Notes under the pieces: generated by a model
Told to the model about the DNA's origin: nothing
Seen by the model: only the letters and a program-made list of their open reading frames with translations
Databases searched by the model: none
From: Marinobacter maroccanus
GTDB taxonomy: Bacteria; Pseudomonadota; Gammaproteobacteria; Pseudomonadales; Oleiphilaceae
Direction of reading: 5' to 3'
DNA: 64,000 nt
Assembly (NCBI RefSeq): GCF_002933275.1
Contig: NZ_PSSX01000002.1
Location: forward strand, 248,001 to 312,000
Part shown: one piece after another, positions 1 to 8,623 of the stretch
Layout of the letters: the number at the start of each line of letters is the position of its first letter
Position numbering within the stretch: the first letter of the stretch is position 1
Program-made: the position numbers and the translations under genes

Positions 1-1
1 T

Positions 2-151
2 TATGCGGCCTATGGTGGCGTATACATCTTCATGGCCATTCTCTGGCTCTGGGCAGTTGATGGTATCCGGCCAACCCTATGGGACATGGTTGGTTCCGGC
101 GTTGCGTTGCTCGGCATGGCCATCATCATGTTTGCGCCTCGAAGCGCATAG
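2..151 (+). CDS. YnfA/UPF0060 family small membrane protein (C-terminal part)
   Basis: Only the last 49 codons are in the window; the start lies to the left. The frame reads [17 protein letters not shown], then VDGIRP, and ends in a hydrophobic helix ([16 protein letters not shown]) followed by TAG at 149-151. This pattern, with a Tyr/Gly-rich loop and the V-D-G-x-R-P motif between the last two helices, is typical of the YnfA (UPF0060) family, whose members are about 108 residues with four membrane helices and sit in the inner membrane. The family is structurally like small multidrug-resistance transporters, but its substrate is not established. It stands 114 bp before the DUF4399 gene on the same strand; whether they are cotranscribed cannot be told. 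Confidence 0.75.
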   Translation, partial: YAAYGGVYIFMAILWLWAVDGIRPTLWDMVGSGVALLGMAIIMFAPRSA

Positions 152-265
152 AAGGCGCGGTGGTGCGCAACGGAGTACAGCCCCGGCGGATCACCAAGGC
201 AGGACCAACAGCATTTGATTTCCTCAACTATACTCACCTGTGGCAAACACCAGGGAGGTAATGAA

Positions 266-694
266 ATGAACAGGATTGCAGTTACCCTATCTTTAGCTCT
301 GTTGACCGCGCCAGTTGCCGCATTCGCAGAGAGCATGATGTCTGAGGCGCCGGCCAACGCTGGCGTGTATTTCGTGCAACCAACTGACGGCGCAACCGTC
401 GACCAGACCTTCAAAGTCGTCTTTGGTCTGCGGAACATGGGCGTGGCACCTGCTGGCGTGGAAAAAGCAGGCACCGGGCACCACCACCTGCTGATCGATA
501 CCGACGTACCGTCCGATCTGAGCAAATCTCTCCCGGCAACGGATCAAATCAAGCACTTTGGCGGTGGACAAACCGAAACCGAGATCACGCTATCGCCGGG
601 TAAACACACGCTGCAGCTTTTGGTGGGTGACCACATGCACGTGCCGCATAATCCGCCCGTGGTCTCTGAGAAGATCACAGTGATGGTGGAGTAA
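266..694 (+). CDS. DUF4399 domain secreted protein
   Basis: A 142-residue protein with a clear Sec signal peptide (MNRIAVTLSLALLTAPVAAFA, cut probably after AFA near residue 21). The ATG at 266 is preceded by GGGAGG at 253-258, which decides the start over a longer open frame. The mature part has the DUF4399 hallmarks: G-T-G-H-H-H-L-L-I-D near residue 75, H-F-G-G-G-Q-T-E, then L-S-P-G-K-H-T-L-Q-L-L-V-G-D and the final P-V-V-S-E-K-I-T-V. The His cluster suggests, by inference, metal contact in the periplasm. Function is unknown in the family. It appears to be a stand-alone gene; 113 bp separate it from the downstream dehydrogenase. Confidence 0.8.
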   Translation: MNRIAVTLSLALLTAPVAAFAESMMSEAPANAGVYFVQPTDGATVDQTFKVVFGLRNMGVAPAGVEKAGTGHHHLLIDTDVPSDLSKSLPATDQIKHFGGGQTETEITLSPGKHTLQLLVGDHMHVPHNPPVVSEKITVMVE

Positions 695-807
695 CGTTCT
701 ACCCTGAACGGAATGGCCAGTGCAGAGTTGCATTTCAGTCAATCCCCTCGGCGTTCGATCATGGTACTGTGAGCGCAAATAACCCGAACGAATCCAGGGG
801 ATAGCTG

Positions 808-1554
808 ATGCGAAAAAACATTCTGATTACCGGTGCCAGCACCGGTCTCGGGGAAGGCATGGCTCGCGAATGGGCGGCCAAAGGCTGTAATCTGGCGCTC
901 TGCGCGCGCCGGGCAGACAAGCTGGAAGCTCTCCAGCGGGAATTGCAGCAGGCCCATCCGGATATCCGGGTACTGGTTCGTGGCCTTGATGTCTGCGATT
1001 ACGATCAGGTGTTCGAAGTATTCCGTGGCTTCCGGGATGAGCTGGGCAGTCTTGATCGGGTGGTGGTTAACGCGGGTATTGGAAGTTCGCAGCCCATCGG
1101 CCGTGGGCACTTTGCTGCCAACCGACACACCGCCGAGACCAACTTCATCGCCGCTATTGCCCAGAGCGAGGCGGCCATGGAGATCTTCCGCGAGCAGAAC
1201 AGCGGTCATCTGGTGTTGATGTCATCAGTTAGTGGCGTTCGCGGTTTCCGTGGGCCTCTTAACGTATATGCTGCCACCAAGGCTGCCGTGGCCTCTTTGG
1301 CGGAGGGTCTGCAACTCGATACCAAGGGTAAGCCGATCAACGTCAGCAACATTATGCCCGGCTACATTCTCACGGATATAAACCGGGATACCAAAAACGC
1401 GCCCTTCCGGGTGGATCTGGAAACCGGCGTGAAGGCTCTGGTGAAAGCCATCGAATCCGAGAAGCGCCGCGCCTATGTTCCCTGGTGGCCCTGGACACCC
1501 CTGAGTTACGTGTTGAAGTCCCTACCCTTCGGGATCTTCGCGAGAGCCATGTAA
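808..1554 (+). CDS. SDR family NAD(P)-dependent oxidoreductase
   Basis: A 248-residue classical short-chain dehydrogenase/reductase. Visible motifs are the Rossmann T-G-A-S-T-G-L-G loop (residues 8-15), N-A-G at 88-90, the active-site Ser at about 139-140 (LMSSVSG) and Y154-x-x-x-K158 (YAATK). All catalytic residues are present and the length is usual. After the Rossmann strand 2 the residues CARRADKL suggest NADPH preference (Arg pair), which is inference. The C-terminal stretch VPWWPWTPLSYVLKSLPFGIF is hydrophobic and may bind membrane or a lipid substrate. AGGGG at about 796-800 precedes the ATG. A small membrane-anchored protein follows 19 bp later and is probably cotranscribed. The substrate cannot be named. 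Confidence 0.85.
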   Translation: MRKNILITGASTGLGEGMAREWAAKGCNLALCARRADKLEALQRELQQAHPDIRVLVRGLDVCDYDQVFEVFRGFRDELGSLDRVVVNAGIGSSQPIGRGHFAANRHTAETNFIAAIAQSEAAMEIFREQNSGHLVLMSSVSGVRGFRGPLNVYAATKAAVASLAEGLQLDTKGKPINVSNIMPGYILTDINRDTKNAPFRVDLETGVKALVKAIESEKRRAYVPWWPWTPLSYVLKSLPFGIFARAM

Positions 1555-1573
1555 CCAGCCTGAGATCCACTTG

Positions 1574-1966
1574 ATGATCAAATCCATCGCCTTGGCCACA
1601 CTGCTTATCCTGTTGTTGGCCTTTCTGGGTTTCCAGTACTACATCACGTCAGTGCCCGACCTGGCAGAGCCCATTTCTGTTGAGGAAACCCGTTTTATCG
1701 AGCGGGACAACTCGCTCCTGGTAACTCTGCGGGGCAATAACGGCCGCCACTTTACCGTGGGCCTACGGGGATACATTGAGAACGAGCCTGAAGAAACCGC
1801 CCTGTTCTTTATCAGCAATCCGGATTTAGTTCCCTATGTGTACTGGCCAGGGCTTCGCAGCAACGATGAGAAACGGGTGCTGGAACTACTAGAGGATTTA
1901 GTCGAAAAAGAGGTGCAGGATGGGGAGATATCGCGCATCTACGAGGTTCTGAAGAACCGGAACTGA
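1574..1966 (+). CDS. Hypothetical membrane-anchored protein
   Basis: About 130 residues with an N-terminal hydrophobic helix (IALATLLILLLAFLGFQYYI) that is either a membrane anchor or an uncleaved signal, followed by a soluble acidic domain rich in Glu and Asp. I do not recognise the family. The ATG at 1574 is adopted; a TTG directly in front at 1571 is the alternative, and no strong Shine-Dalgarno separates them. It lies 19 bp after the SDR gene in the same direction, so an operon is likely. The soluble part contains an ExEETALFFISNPDLVPYVYW segment and a C-terminal amphipathic helix (VLELLEDLVEKEVQDGEISRI). Confidence 0.65.
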   Translation: MIKSIALATLLILLLAFLGFQYYITSVPDLAEPISVEETRFIERDNSLLVTLRGNNGRHFTVGLRGYIENEPEETALFFISNPDLVPYVYWPGLRSNDEKRVLELLEDLVEKEVQDGEISRIYEVLKNRN

Positions 1967-2054
1967 CACTTTCAGTTTTGAGCCAGGAGGATTCACCCGC
2001 CTCTTGGGGCTGAAAAATGGCTGGGGAAGCGGGTCCAAAAACTCCCCCAACCAG

Positions 2055-2070
2055 CGCCACGCCTGTGGCG
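2055..2070. terminator. Hairpin between convergent genes
   Basis: CGCCAC-GCCT-GTGGCG forms a perfect 6-bp stem with a 4-nt loop between the hypothetical gene (ends 1966) and the importer ATPase (stop at 2076-2078). There is no long T-run on either side, so it is a weak candidate for a bidirectional terminator. Confidence 0.35.
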
Positions 2071-2075
2071 ACTTT

Positions 2076-2798
2076 CTAGCGCACTTTTGAAAGGAACTTC
2101 TGGGTGAGCGGGTTTTGCGGATCGGTAATCACTTGGCGTGCTTCACCGATCTCTGCAATCACACCCTCGTGGAAGTAAGCCACCCGGTCAGAGACATCCC
2201 GTGCGAATCCCATTTCGTGGGTCACACAGATCATGGTCATCCCCTCTTCTGCCAACAGGCGCAGGGTATCCAGAACCTCGCCGACCAGCTCCGGGTCGAG
2301 CGCGGAGGTCACCTCGTCAAGCAGCATGTAGTCGGGCTTCATGGCCAGAGCACGGGCAATCGCCAGGCGCTGCTGCTGGCCGCCGGACATTTTGGTGGGA
2401 TAGACGTCGAACTTGTCACCGAGGCCGACATGCTCCAACTCTTTCTTGGCAATTTCAATTGCCTCTTCCTTGCTCATTTTCTTGACGATTCTGGGCGCCA
2501 GGGCGGCGTTCTCCAGCACAGTCATATGAGGAAAGGAATTCCATTGCTGAAAGACCATGCCCAGTTTCTGGCGCAGCTTGTCCTTATTGGTCTCTTTGGC
2601 ATGGACATCCACATCATCAACGAGAATCTTGCCCTTGTTGATGGGCTCAATGGCATTGATGCAATACAGGAGAGTCGACTTGCCACTGCCGGAGCCCCCG
2701 ATAACGCTCACGACCTCGCCTTTCTTTACATCCAGGCTCACGCCTTTCAGTACTTCAAGATCGCCGAAGGATTTATGGACATTCTGTACGCTGATCAT
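2076..2798 (-). CDS. Amino-acid ABC transporter ATP-binding protein
   Basis: A 240-residue ATPase of the polar amino-acid uptake (GlnQ/HisP/ArtP) family. Walker A is G-G-S-G-S-G-K-S-T (residues 34-42), the Q-loop is in VFQQWNSFPHMTV, the signature is M-S-G-G-Q-Q-Q-R, and Walker B plus D-loop are YMLLDEVTSALDP, followed by the switch His in CVTHEMGFA. Length and order are typical. It is the last gene of a four-gene importer read on the minus strand: its ATG overlaps the stop of the preceding permease by 4 nt (ATGA). It powers uptake across the inner membrane with the two permeases and the periplasmic binding protein upstream. Substrate specificity within polar amino acids cannot be read from the ATPase. 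Confidence 0.93.
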   Translation of the reverse strand: MISVQNVHKSFGDLEVLKGVSLDVKKGEVVSVIGGSGSGKSTLLYCINAIEPINKGKILVDDVDVHAKETNKDKLRQKLGMVFQQWNSFPHMTVLENAALAPRIVKKMSKEEAIEIAKKELEHVGLGDKFDVYPTKMSGGQQQRLAIARALAMKPDYMLLDEVTSALDPELVGEVLDTLRLLAEEGMTMICVTHEMGFARDVSDRVAYFHEGVIAEIGEARQVITDPQNPLTQKFLSKVR

Positions 2799-3448
2799 AT
2801 TGCCATTTTCCTCTCAACATACCGGCCGTAGTGGGACAGCGGGTACGAAATAATGAAGTAAAAGATACCAACACCGATCAGGATCTCGAGCGGTTGCTGG
2901 GTTCTTGAAATCAGTTGCTCCGACGTGCGCAGCAATTCCATGTAACCGATGACCGAGACCAGGGCCGAGTCCTTGATGACACTGAGTGCGACACCCAGCC
3001 ACGAAGGGAACACAGCACGCAAACCAATCGGTAACCGAATGTGGTAGATGGTTTGCCATTTGGTCATACCCAGTGAGCGCGCTGCCGTCTGCATTGAGGG
3101 ACTGACGCTTTCAAAGCCACTGCGGAATACCTCGCTCATGAAGGCCATGGTATACAGCGAAAGCACAATGGAGCCCGCAACAAACGGCGCCAATGGATTT
3201 CCCATCGCGCCGACAAAGGTGGAGAACAGAATAAGCTGGATGATCAGGGGAACACTTCTCAGCACGTCGAGCACGCTACCGAAAAGGACATTGACGGCCT
3301 TGTTGCTCTCGGCACGGAGAAAGCCGACGATCAATCCCAGAATAGTGCCCACCACGATGGCGACAACGGAGATGATGATGGTATTCCAGACACCGGTCAG
3401 GATCAGACCGCTATCGCTCCAGGACAGGGGTGTGAATAAAGAATTCAT
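2795..3448 (-). CDS. Amino-acid ABC transporter permease (second subunit)
   Basis: A 217-residue inner-membrane permease of the HisM/GlnP type with about five hydrophobic helices. It starts MNSLFTPLSWSDSGLILTGVWNTI, and the E-A-A-x-x-x-G coupling-loop region appears in variant form as QTAARSLGMTKWQTIYHIRLP (around residue 120-140), which contacts the ATPase. Its ATG overlaps the stop of the upstream permease by 1 nt (TGATG at 3446-3450), and its own end overlaps the ATPase start, so translation is coupled. It forms the transmembrane channel with the neighbouring permease as a heterodimer. Confidence 0.92.
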   Translation of the reverse strand: MNSLFTPLSWSDSGLILTGVWNTIIISVVAIVVGTILGLIVGFLRAESNKAVNVLFGSVLDVLRSVPLIIQLILFSTFVGAMGNPLAPFVAGSIVLSLYTMAFMSEVFRSGFESVSPSMQTAARSLGMTKWQTIYHIRLPIGLRAVFPSWLGVALSVIKDSALVSVIGYMELLRTSEQLISRTQQPLEILIGVGIFYFIISYPLSHYGRYVERKMAI

Positions 3449-4113
3449 CAGATTTCCCCCTTGAAGAGTCTACGAGCAAGCAGTGATGACCCAAACAACA
3501 CGAGTTTGGTGATGACGAAGTACATCACGGCCGCCACAATGAAGAACTCCAGCGTTCTGAACGACAGTGACTGCAAACGCTGAGTCGTGCCAGAAAGCTC
3601 GCTCATACCCACGAGAATGCCCAGAGAGCTCATCAGGATGGACCAGACGAACTGGTTGGTCATCGGGTGGTAGATGCGTCTCAGCATCTGCGGAAGAATG
3701 ATGTATCGATACGTCTGGATACTGGTCATGCCCAGGGACTTGGAAGCGCTGTACTGGGTGCTCGGAATCGACTGGAAACCACCCCGAAACGTCTCCGTCA
3801 GGTAGCCCGCGTTGATGAAGACCAGTGCGCTCAATACCGCCACGTAGGGGCTGAGGTGGATACCAAATGCTCCAAGGCCAAAATAGGCCATGTAGATCTG
3901 GAACAGGGCCGGCGTATTCCGGGCGATCTCGACCCAGACCGTAGCAACCTGGCTGAAGAACTTCGTGTTATTCATTTTGGCGATCGCCAACAGTATTGCG
4001 ATCACAACGCCCAGAAGCATCGCCAGAACGGATACGTGCAGGGTAACGAAGGCACCGTTCAGCAGCTGGGGCATGTTCTGGAACACAACGTTCCAGTGAA
4101 ATTCGTAGTCCAT
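3448..4113 (-). CDS. Amino-acid ABC transporter permease (first subunit)
   Basis: A 221-residue permease of the HisQ/HisM type. It begins MDYEFHWNVVFQNMPQLLNGAFVTLHVS and contains the N-T-P-x-L-F-Q motif (ARNTPALFQIYMAYF) characteristic of polar amino-acid importers, plus the coupling loop QYSASKSLGMTSIQTYRYIILP. Several helices are evident. It lies 153 bp downstream of the binding-protein gene; that gap contains a stable 10-bp hairpin that may lower permease expression relative to the binding protein. It is translationally coupled to the next permease. Confidence 0.92.
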   Translation of the reverse strand: MDYEFHWNVVFQNMPQLLNGAFVTLHVSVLAMLLGVVIAILLAIAKMNNTKFFSQVATVWVEIARNTPALFQIYMAYFGLGAFGIHLSPYVAVLSALVFINAGYLTETFRGGFQSIPSTQYSASKSLGMTSIQTYRYIILPQMLRRIYHPMTNQFVWSILMSSLGILVGMSELSGTTQRLQSLSFRTLEFFIVAAVMYFVITKLVLFGSSLLARRLFKGEI

Positions 4114-4231
4114 ACCTTGGCCATTTTATGAATGGTAGGAAACTCGACCATAACCCGGTAAGAAGGGCCTTGATCAGAATTTTAGGTCAGGACACCCGAG
4201 GGTGGGTGCCCGACCCGGGAACCAATGCAAT

Positions 4232-4256
4232 GACGGCCGCCTGTTTGGCGGCCGTC
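4232..4256 (-). terminator. Intercistronic hairpin between binding protein and permease
   Basis: GACGGCCGCC-TGTTT-GGCGGCCGTC is a perfect 10-bp stem with a 5-nt loop. On the minus strand it directly follows the binding-protein stop and is not followed by a T-run (next bases ATTGCATTGG). It is better read as a partial terminator or mRNA-end stabiliser, giving more binding protein than permease, than as a full stop. Confidence 0.55.
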
Positions 4257-4266
4257 GGTTCGGCGC

Positions 4267-5085
4267 TTACTTGTTGTCCCGGAGGGACTGAATCAGATCG
4301 GCCGGCGCATCGGTACCGAAGTGCTTGTTGTAAGCTTCGTTCATGTTGCCGTCGCGAATCTGGCGTACCAGGAACAGGTTCAGGTAGTTGATCCAGGCAA
4401 CCTCATCACGCTTGGCGATGATGCCCACAACGTCGTCGTAGTTGGGAACGTAGGGGCCCGCTTCAAAGTCTTCGAACTCTTCGCTACGCAGTTTGGTCGC
4501 GATGTTGGTGTTGGTAGAGATGATTGCGTCGACCTTGCCCTGGTAAAGACCCAGGTACGCATCGTTCTCGGATTTGAAGGAGGTGTAGTTGTCCTTACCC
4601 CAGCCCTGCTGCTCGGCATAGGCGAGGTATTCGGTTTCGTAGGTGGTGCCAAGTGCCGCACCGACTTTGAGATCTTTCAGATCGTCGAAGGAATCAATGT
4701 TCTTGTCTTCGTTGGCAATGACCTGGAATTTGAACACGAAGTACGGGTAGGTGAAGCCGACGGTCTTGGCACGCTCCAGAGTATCGGAGGTAGAACCGAT
4801 AACCACATCGGTCTTGCCGGAAACCAGAGAGGGAATCCGCTCGCCCCAGGTCAGGTTGAGAACATTGACGTCTACGCCGAGCGCTTCGCCCAAGTCGTTA
4901 CAGTAATCGACGTCGAAGCCGGCCGGCTCGTTGTTCTCGTCAAAATAGCCCATTGGTGGGAAATCCAGGACCACGCCACAGTTCAGAGTGCCACGTTGAA
5001 TCACGGTGTCCAGCTGATCAGCTGTCGCGCTTACGGAGGTTACCGCAGCACAAGCGAATACAAGCGGTGCTAGTTTGCGAATCAT
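4267..5085 (-). CDS. Amino-acid ABC transporter periplasmic binding protein
   Basis: A 272-residue family 3 solute-binding protein. The start at 5085 gives a signal peptide (MIRKLAPLVFACAAVTSVSA, mature end about T-A-D-Q-L) and has AGAGAGA just upstream; a longer open frame to 5166 adds 27 residues with no signal-like character and is rejected. The family signature is present (GVVLDFPPMGYFDENNEPAG then F-D-V-D-Y-C-N-D-L), as are the lobe-2 motifs GAALGTTYET and AIISTNTNIA. It captures an amino acid in the periplasm and delivers it to the two permeases encoded next. Length is usual. The exact ligand is not determined by the visible residues. Confidence 0.9.
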   Translation of the reverse strand: MIRKLAPLVFACAAVTSVSATADQLDTVIQRGTLNCGVVLDFPPMGYFDENNEPAGFDVDYCNDLGEALGVDVNVLNLTWGERIPSLVSGKTDVVIGSTSDTLERAKTVGFTYPYFVFKFQVIANEDKNIDSFDDLKDLKVGAALGTTYETEYLAYAEQQGWGKDNYTSFKSENDAYLGLYQGKVDAIISTNTNIATKLRSEEFEDFEAGPYVPNYDDVVGIIAKRDEVAWINYLNLFLVRQIRDGNMNEAYNKHFGTDAPADLIQSLRDNK

Positions 5086-5394
5086 AGTTATTCTCTCTTT
5101 TTCTTTTGTGGGCGAAAAGTGTGAGTCTATTATGCCTACACAACATGAGTTATGTGCAAAAAGCATACGTAAAAATACTACCGTAGATTATTTAGTGAAA
5201 ATTTTTGAAATTTGCCATTTTGTAGGCAAATTTCCTTATTTTTCTCAATATAACCAGATTTTTTGAGCCTGCAACTCGTGATGCCGGCGAAAAAACGAAC
5301 AAAAGCTGTTTTTTTATGATCTTAACTGTTTAATTTAAATGATTTTTCCACCTCCTCTATACAAAAGACGAATTTATTGCGACGGCAGGACATT
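5086..5394. promoter_or_regulatory. AT-rich upstream region of the amino-acid importer
   Basis: 309 bases without a gene between the importer (leftward) and the exporter permease end. It is much more AT-rich than its surroundings, with runs such as TGTTTTTTTATGATC and TTTAATTTAAATG. It should hold the promoter for the importer operon. The clearest structure is the inverted repeat at 5207-5234. No ORF in it looks real. Confidence 0.6.
5207..5234. promoter_or_regulatory. Perfect 10-bp inverted repeat upstream of importer
   Basis: GAAATTTGCC (5207-5216), 8-nt spacer ATTTTGTA, then GGCAAATTTC (5225-5234), which is the exact reverse complement. It lies about 120 bp before the binding-protein start. 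It could be an operator for a dimeric regulator or an mRNA leader hairpin; the sequence alone does not decide. Confidence 0.5.
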
Positions 5395-7962
5395 TTACCT
5401 GTCTCTGAGCAACACGGTGGGGTTTAGCCGCATTGCCCTGAGCGTGGGCAGAAGTCCAGCCAGCAGAGCCAGCGAGCTGACACCTCCGGCAACCAGCATC
5501 CCAACCCACCATAAATCGCCTGCCGGCAGTTTTAAGGCCAGGTCAGCCACAGGTAAAGCAATTAGCGCACCAAGGGCTGTCGCGAAAACCGTTGCCAGAA
5601 AGGTCAGCAATCCGGTTTCGAGCAACATGGATTGACGGATTGCCCCGTGACGGGCGCCAAGGCAGTGCAGCAGGTTGGCTTCGTAGAGCTGCCGCCTGCG
5701 GCTGACACTAACCACGCTGGAAAGCACGAGCAGGCTCGCGAGGAGGCTTACCGACGCAACAGCCGCCAGGCCAGCGGCGGCTTTGTTCAGCAGATCGCCG
5801 GCGGTTTCAAGCCAGTCAGCGGTACGCAGCGTGATTATGTTGGGGATGTTCTGTGCAAGCCATTGCTGGGATTCCCTGGCGGACTCATCGCTTTGGTAAA
5901 CCGCTCCCACGTATAGGCTGATCAAGTCGTCGAGAGCGCCTTGCTGCAGGATTCCCTCGAACCAGAATCGGGTCTGGAGTCCTTTTTGCCGGTAAATTGC
6001 CCGGATTTCGACCTCAATGCTCTTATCCTGTGCAGTAAAGGTGAGCTGATCGCCAATACCGAGGCCAAGCTGGTAGGCCTCCCGATCCTCCATGGCCATG
6101 TAGGCGGGCTCTCCTTCGGGGGCCGGTGACGTCCACCAGTTTCCTTCAACCAGTTCCAGGGCTTCCGGATTGCCGGAGAGATAACTCAGCTTGTATTCAT
6201 CCCCCATGGCTTCGCGTCGAGCTTCGGCATCATCAGCCAGGACTCTGGCAATTGGCTGCTGATTGATGGTGTCCAGACGGGAGCGGACCATCGGAAGCAA
6301 CTCAACGCGGCTGGACGCATCCAACGCTTCCAGGCCGTTTTGCAGCGGTTCCATCTGGTCCGGAAACACTTCATACAGGATTAGCGCCGGCGACTGTTCC
6401 GGTATGGTGGTTTCCAGCGCCCTCAGGAGCGTGGTAACCATCAACGTGCAGGCCACCACAAGCGTCAGTGCGGTGCCCAGTGACAGAAGGGTTGCCCGGA
6501 GCGGCGAATCCGGCCGGTGCAGATTGGCGAGAGCCAACCGCCGGGCAAACCTGCGGTCGGCAAAACCGCCGTTTTCCAGAGCCTTGGCACCGCGGCGCAA
6601 CCCCTTGATCAAAGCTTCCAGGAGGCCCCAGAGCAGCGTAACCGCCAGCAGGAACAGAAAGCCAAGATGGGGCGATGGGAGCCAGAACAGAGTAGCGCCG
6701 ATGTAGACGGCCAGCAGAAGATAGCTGGCAATCCGCCAGCTGCGAGGCTCGTTTGGCGCCGCCTCCACCTGTCCTCGGAAAAGCCCGGCCGGTGCAGCAG
6801 CCAGGGCTCGCGCCAGCGCCGGCAGAGCAAAAACATAAGCAGTAAGCACTGCGAACAGCCAGCTCAGCAGCAAAGGAACAAACCACAAGGATAGCCAGCC
6901 GCCTGTTCCGTCGGGCCCGGCCAATGCAAAGGCATCGCCCGCCAGACTGATCGCCACGGCGGAAAGCCCCAGGCCGATACCACCGCCAACAAGCCCCGCA
7001 AGGCTGCCCAATACACCAATCTGCAGGAGGTATATGCCGACAAGCGGTTTTCGACGCAGGCCAAGTGTTTGCAGGGTGGCGATCGTGCCCAACTTTTCAT
7101 CGAGGTAGGCGTGGATGCTGTTGGCAACGCCGAGGCCACCGATGAACAATGTAGTGAAAGCGATCAGGATCAGCGAAGTGGCAATCTGGTCCAATCGCTC
7201 GGAGATACGTTCGCTGCGCTCGGCGAAGGTGGTGATGTCCCAACGCGTGTCCGGGAAGGCCTGTTCGAATTCTTCGAGCCAGGTATCAAGGTTTTGGTCA
7301 GTCTGCACCCGGTATTCGTAATCCACCCGGCTGCCAGGCCGGATCAGCCCTGTCGCCTCTACTGCCTGCTCAGAGATCATGATCGGCAGGCCGCGCCAGT
7401 TAGCGTTCAGTCGACGGTCCGGCTGTTTCTGGATCAGGCCGCTGATGCGAAAAGTGTCTGCACCAATTTCGATCCTGTCGCCAACGGACTGGCCCAGGCG
7501 TTCCGCCAGCAGTGGATCGATGATGGCACCCCACTCCCCGTATATTCGGGCCGTCAGAGCTTGCAGGGATTCATCGGGAGTGAGCTCCAGATCGCCGTAA
7601 AGAGGATAAAGGGCATCCGGAACCAGTATTTCGGCCCGAAAGAAGCCGTCGCCGCCGCTACCGCTGACAATGGTATCGAATTCCCGCACCAGCGAAATGT
7701 TGCCGGTGGCGCGAATCCATTCGAGCACGTCATCCGGCAGGGGCTCGCTGGAATCCAGCTCCACATCGCCACCCAGTAGCGCCCGGGTGTCCGCCAGCAG
7801 ACTCTGTTCAATCACACGGTAGAGGCTGGCTGTAGCGGCCACCAGGGTGACGCCGAGAATCAGGCAGGCCAGGAAAATCTTCAGTGCAGAGATACGTGAA
7901 CGCAGATCGGTGATCGCGAATCGGAGCATACAGAGCGGGTTTGCGGAGCGTTCACGAGGCAT
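5395..7962 (-). CDS. FtsX-like ABC transporter permease, YbbP type
   Basis: An 855-residue inner-membrane permease. It has an N-terminal helix (LKIFLACLILGVTLVAATASLY), a first MacB-like periplasmic domain (about residues 45-240), an FtsX helix block (about 265-400), a second loop domain and a second FtsX block at the C-terminus ending in RAMRLNPTVLLRDR. This two-FtsX-block architecture is that of YbbP, predicted to export or extract lipids or hydrophobic molecules. The start at 7962 overlaps the end of the ATPase gene (stop at 7952-7954); a longer frame (8010) and a shorter one (7929) are possible. It is homologous to the second YbbP-like gene at 42.7-45.2 kb but clearly divergent. Confidence 0.85.
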   Translation of the reverse strand: MPRERSANPLCMLRFAITDLRSRISALKIFLACLILGVTLVAATASLYRVIEQSLLADTRALLGGDVELDSSEPLPDDVLEWIRATGNISLVREFDTIVSGSGGDGFFRAEILVPDALYPLYGDLELTPDESLQALTARIYGEWGAIIDPLLAERLGQSVGDRIEIGADTFRISGLIQKQPDRRLNANWRGLPIMISEQAVEATGLIRPGSRVDYEYRVQTDQNLDTWLEEFEQAFPDTRWDITTFAERSERISERLDQIATSLILIAFTTLFIGGLGVANSIHAYLDEKLGTIATLQTLGLRRKPLVGIYLLQIGVLGSLAGLVGGGIGLGLSAVAISLAGDAFALAGPDGTGGWLSLWFVPLLLSWLFAVLTAYVFALPALARALAAAPAGLFRGQVEAAPNEPRSWRIASYLLLAVYIGATLFWLPSPHLGFLFLLAVTLLWGLLEALIKGLRRGAKALENGGFADRRFARRLALANLHRPDSPLRATLLSLGTALTLVVACTLMVTTLLRALETTIPEQSPALILYEVFPDQMEPLQNGLEALDASSRVELLPMVRSRLDTINQQPIARVLADDAEARREAMGDEYKLSYLSGNPEALELVEGNWWTSPAPEGEPAYMAMEDREAYQLGLGIGDQLTFTAQDKSIEVEIRAIYRQKGLQTRFWFEGILQQGALDDLISLYVGAVYQSDESARESQQWLAQNIPNIITLRTADWLETAGDLLNKAAAGLAAVASVSLLASLLVLSSVVSVSRRRQLYEANLLHCLGARHGAIRQSMLLETGLLTFLATVFATALGALIALPVADLALKLPAGDLWWVGMLVAGGVSSLALLAGLLPTLRAMRLNPTVLLRDR

Positions 7963-8623
7963 AGAGACGCCCACCATCCATCCGGACCCTGTGCTGGCAA
8001 CGCTCGGCAACGCGCTCGTCGTGGGTCACCAGTACCAGCGTGGATTTGCTGTCCTTGTGCAAGTCGAACAGTAGGGAGAGGACTTTCTCACCGGTTTCGT
8101 GGTCCAGGTTGCCTGTGGGCTCATCCCCTAATAACAGGCTTGGCTGGTGAACCAGAGCCCGAGCGATCGCTACCCGTTGCTGCTCGCCGCCGGAGAGCTG
8201 CCCCGGATAATGCTGCAGCCGATGGCTGAGACCAACTGCCTCCAACATGGCGAGAGCTCGTTCCCGCGGCCTGGCCTCGCCGGCAATCTCAAGCGGCAGA
8301 CTGACGTTTCCCAATGCAGTCAGCCCCGGCAACAGATGAAAGGACTGGAAAATAATGCCAAGGTGTTCGCTACGCCAGTCCGCCAGGGTGTTGGCATCCA
8401 TGTCACCAAGGCGCTGGTCGCCCACGAGGATCTCGCCGCTGGTGGGGCGTTGCAGGCCGGAAAGTAAAAGAAGCAGGGAGGTCTTCCCGCTGCCTGAGGG
8501 CCCCGTGATCGCCAGTGTTTCTCCCGGGGGCACCATTAGAGAGGCATTTTTGAGTACGGCGACCTTCCCGGACTCGGTAGGGTACTCGAGAAAAATGTCG
8601 GTCATTTCAACACTGGTGGACAC
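7952..8623 (-). CDS. ABC transporter ATP-binding protein, LolD/YbbA type
   Basis: A 223-residue ATPase partner of the YbbP-like permease. Walker A is G-P-S-G-S-G-K-T-S, the Q-loop is in IIFQSFHLLPGLTALGNV, the signature is L-S-G-G-E-Q-Q-R, Walker B is LLLGDEPTGNLD and the switch His is in VLVTHDERVA. The LLPxLTALxNVxLPLE segment marks the LolD/MacB/YbbA class. The GTG at 8623 is chosen because AGGAG lies 5 nt upstream; an earlier GTG at 8629 would put the ribosome site against the start codon. The gene overlaps the permease start, so the two are translated together. This pair stands apart from tesA, unlike the other YbbAP pair. Confidence 0.88.
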   Translation of the reverse strand: MSTSVEMTDIFLEYPTESGKVAVLKNASLMVPPGETLAITGPSGSGKTSLLLLLSGLQRPTSGEILVGDQRLGDMDANTLADWRSEHLGIIFQSFHLLPGLTALGNVSLPLEIAGEARPRERALAMLEAVGLSHRLQHYPGQLSGGEQQRVAIARALVHQPSLLLGDEPTGNLDHETGEKVLSLLFDLHKDSKSTLVLVTHDERVAERCQHRVRMDGGRLYAS

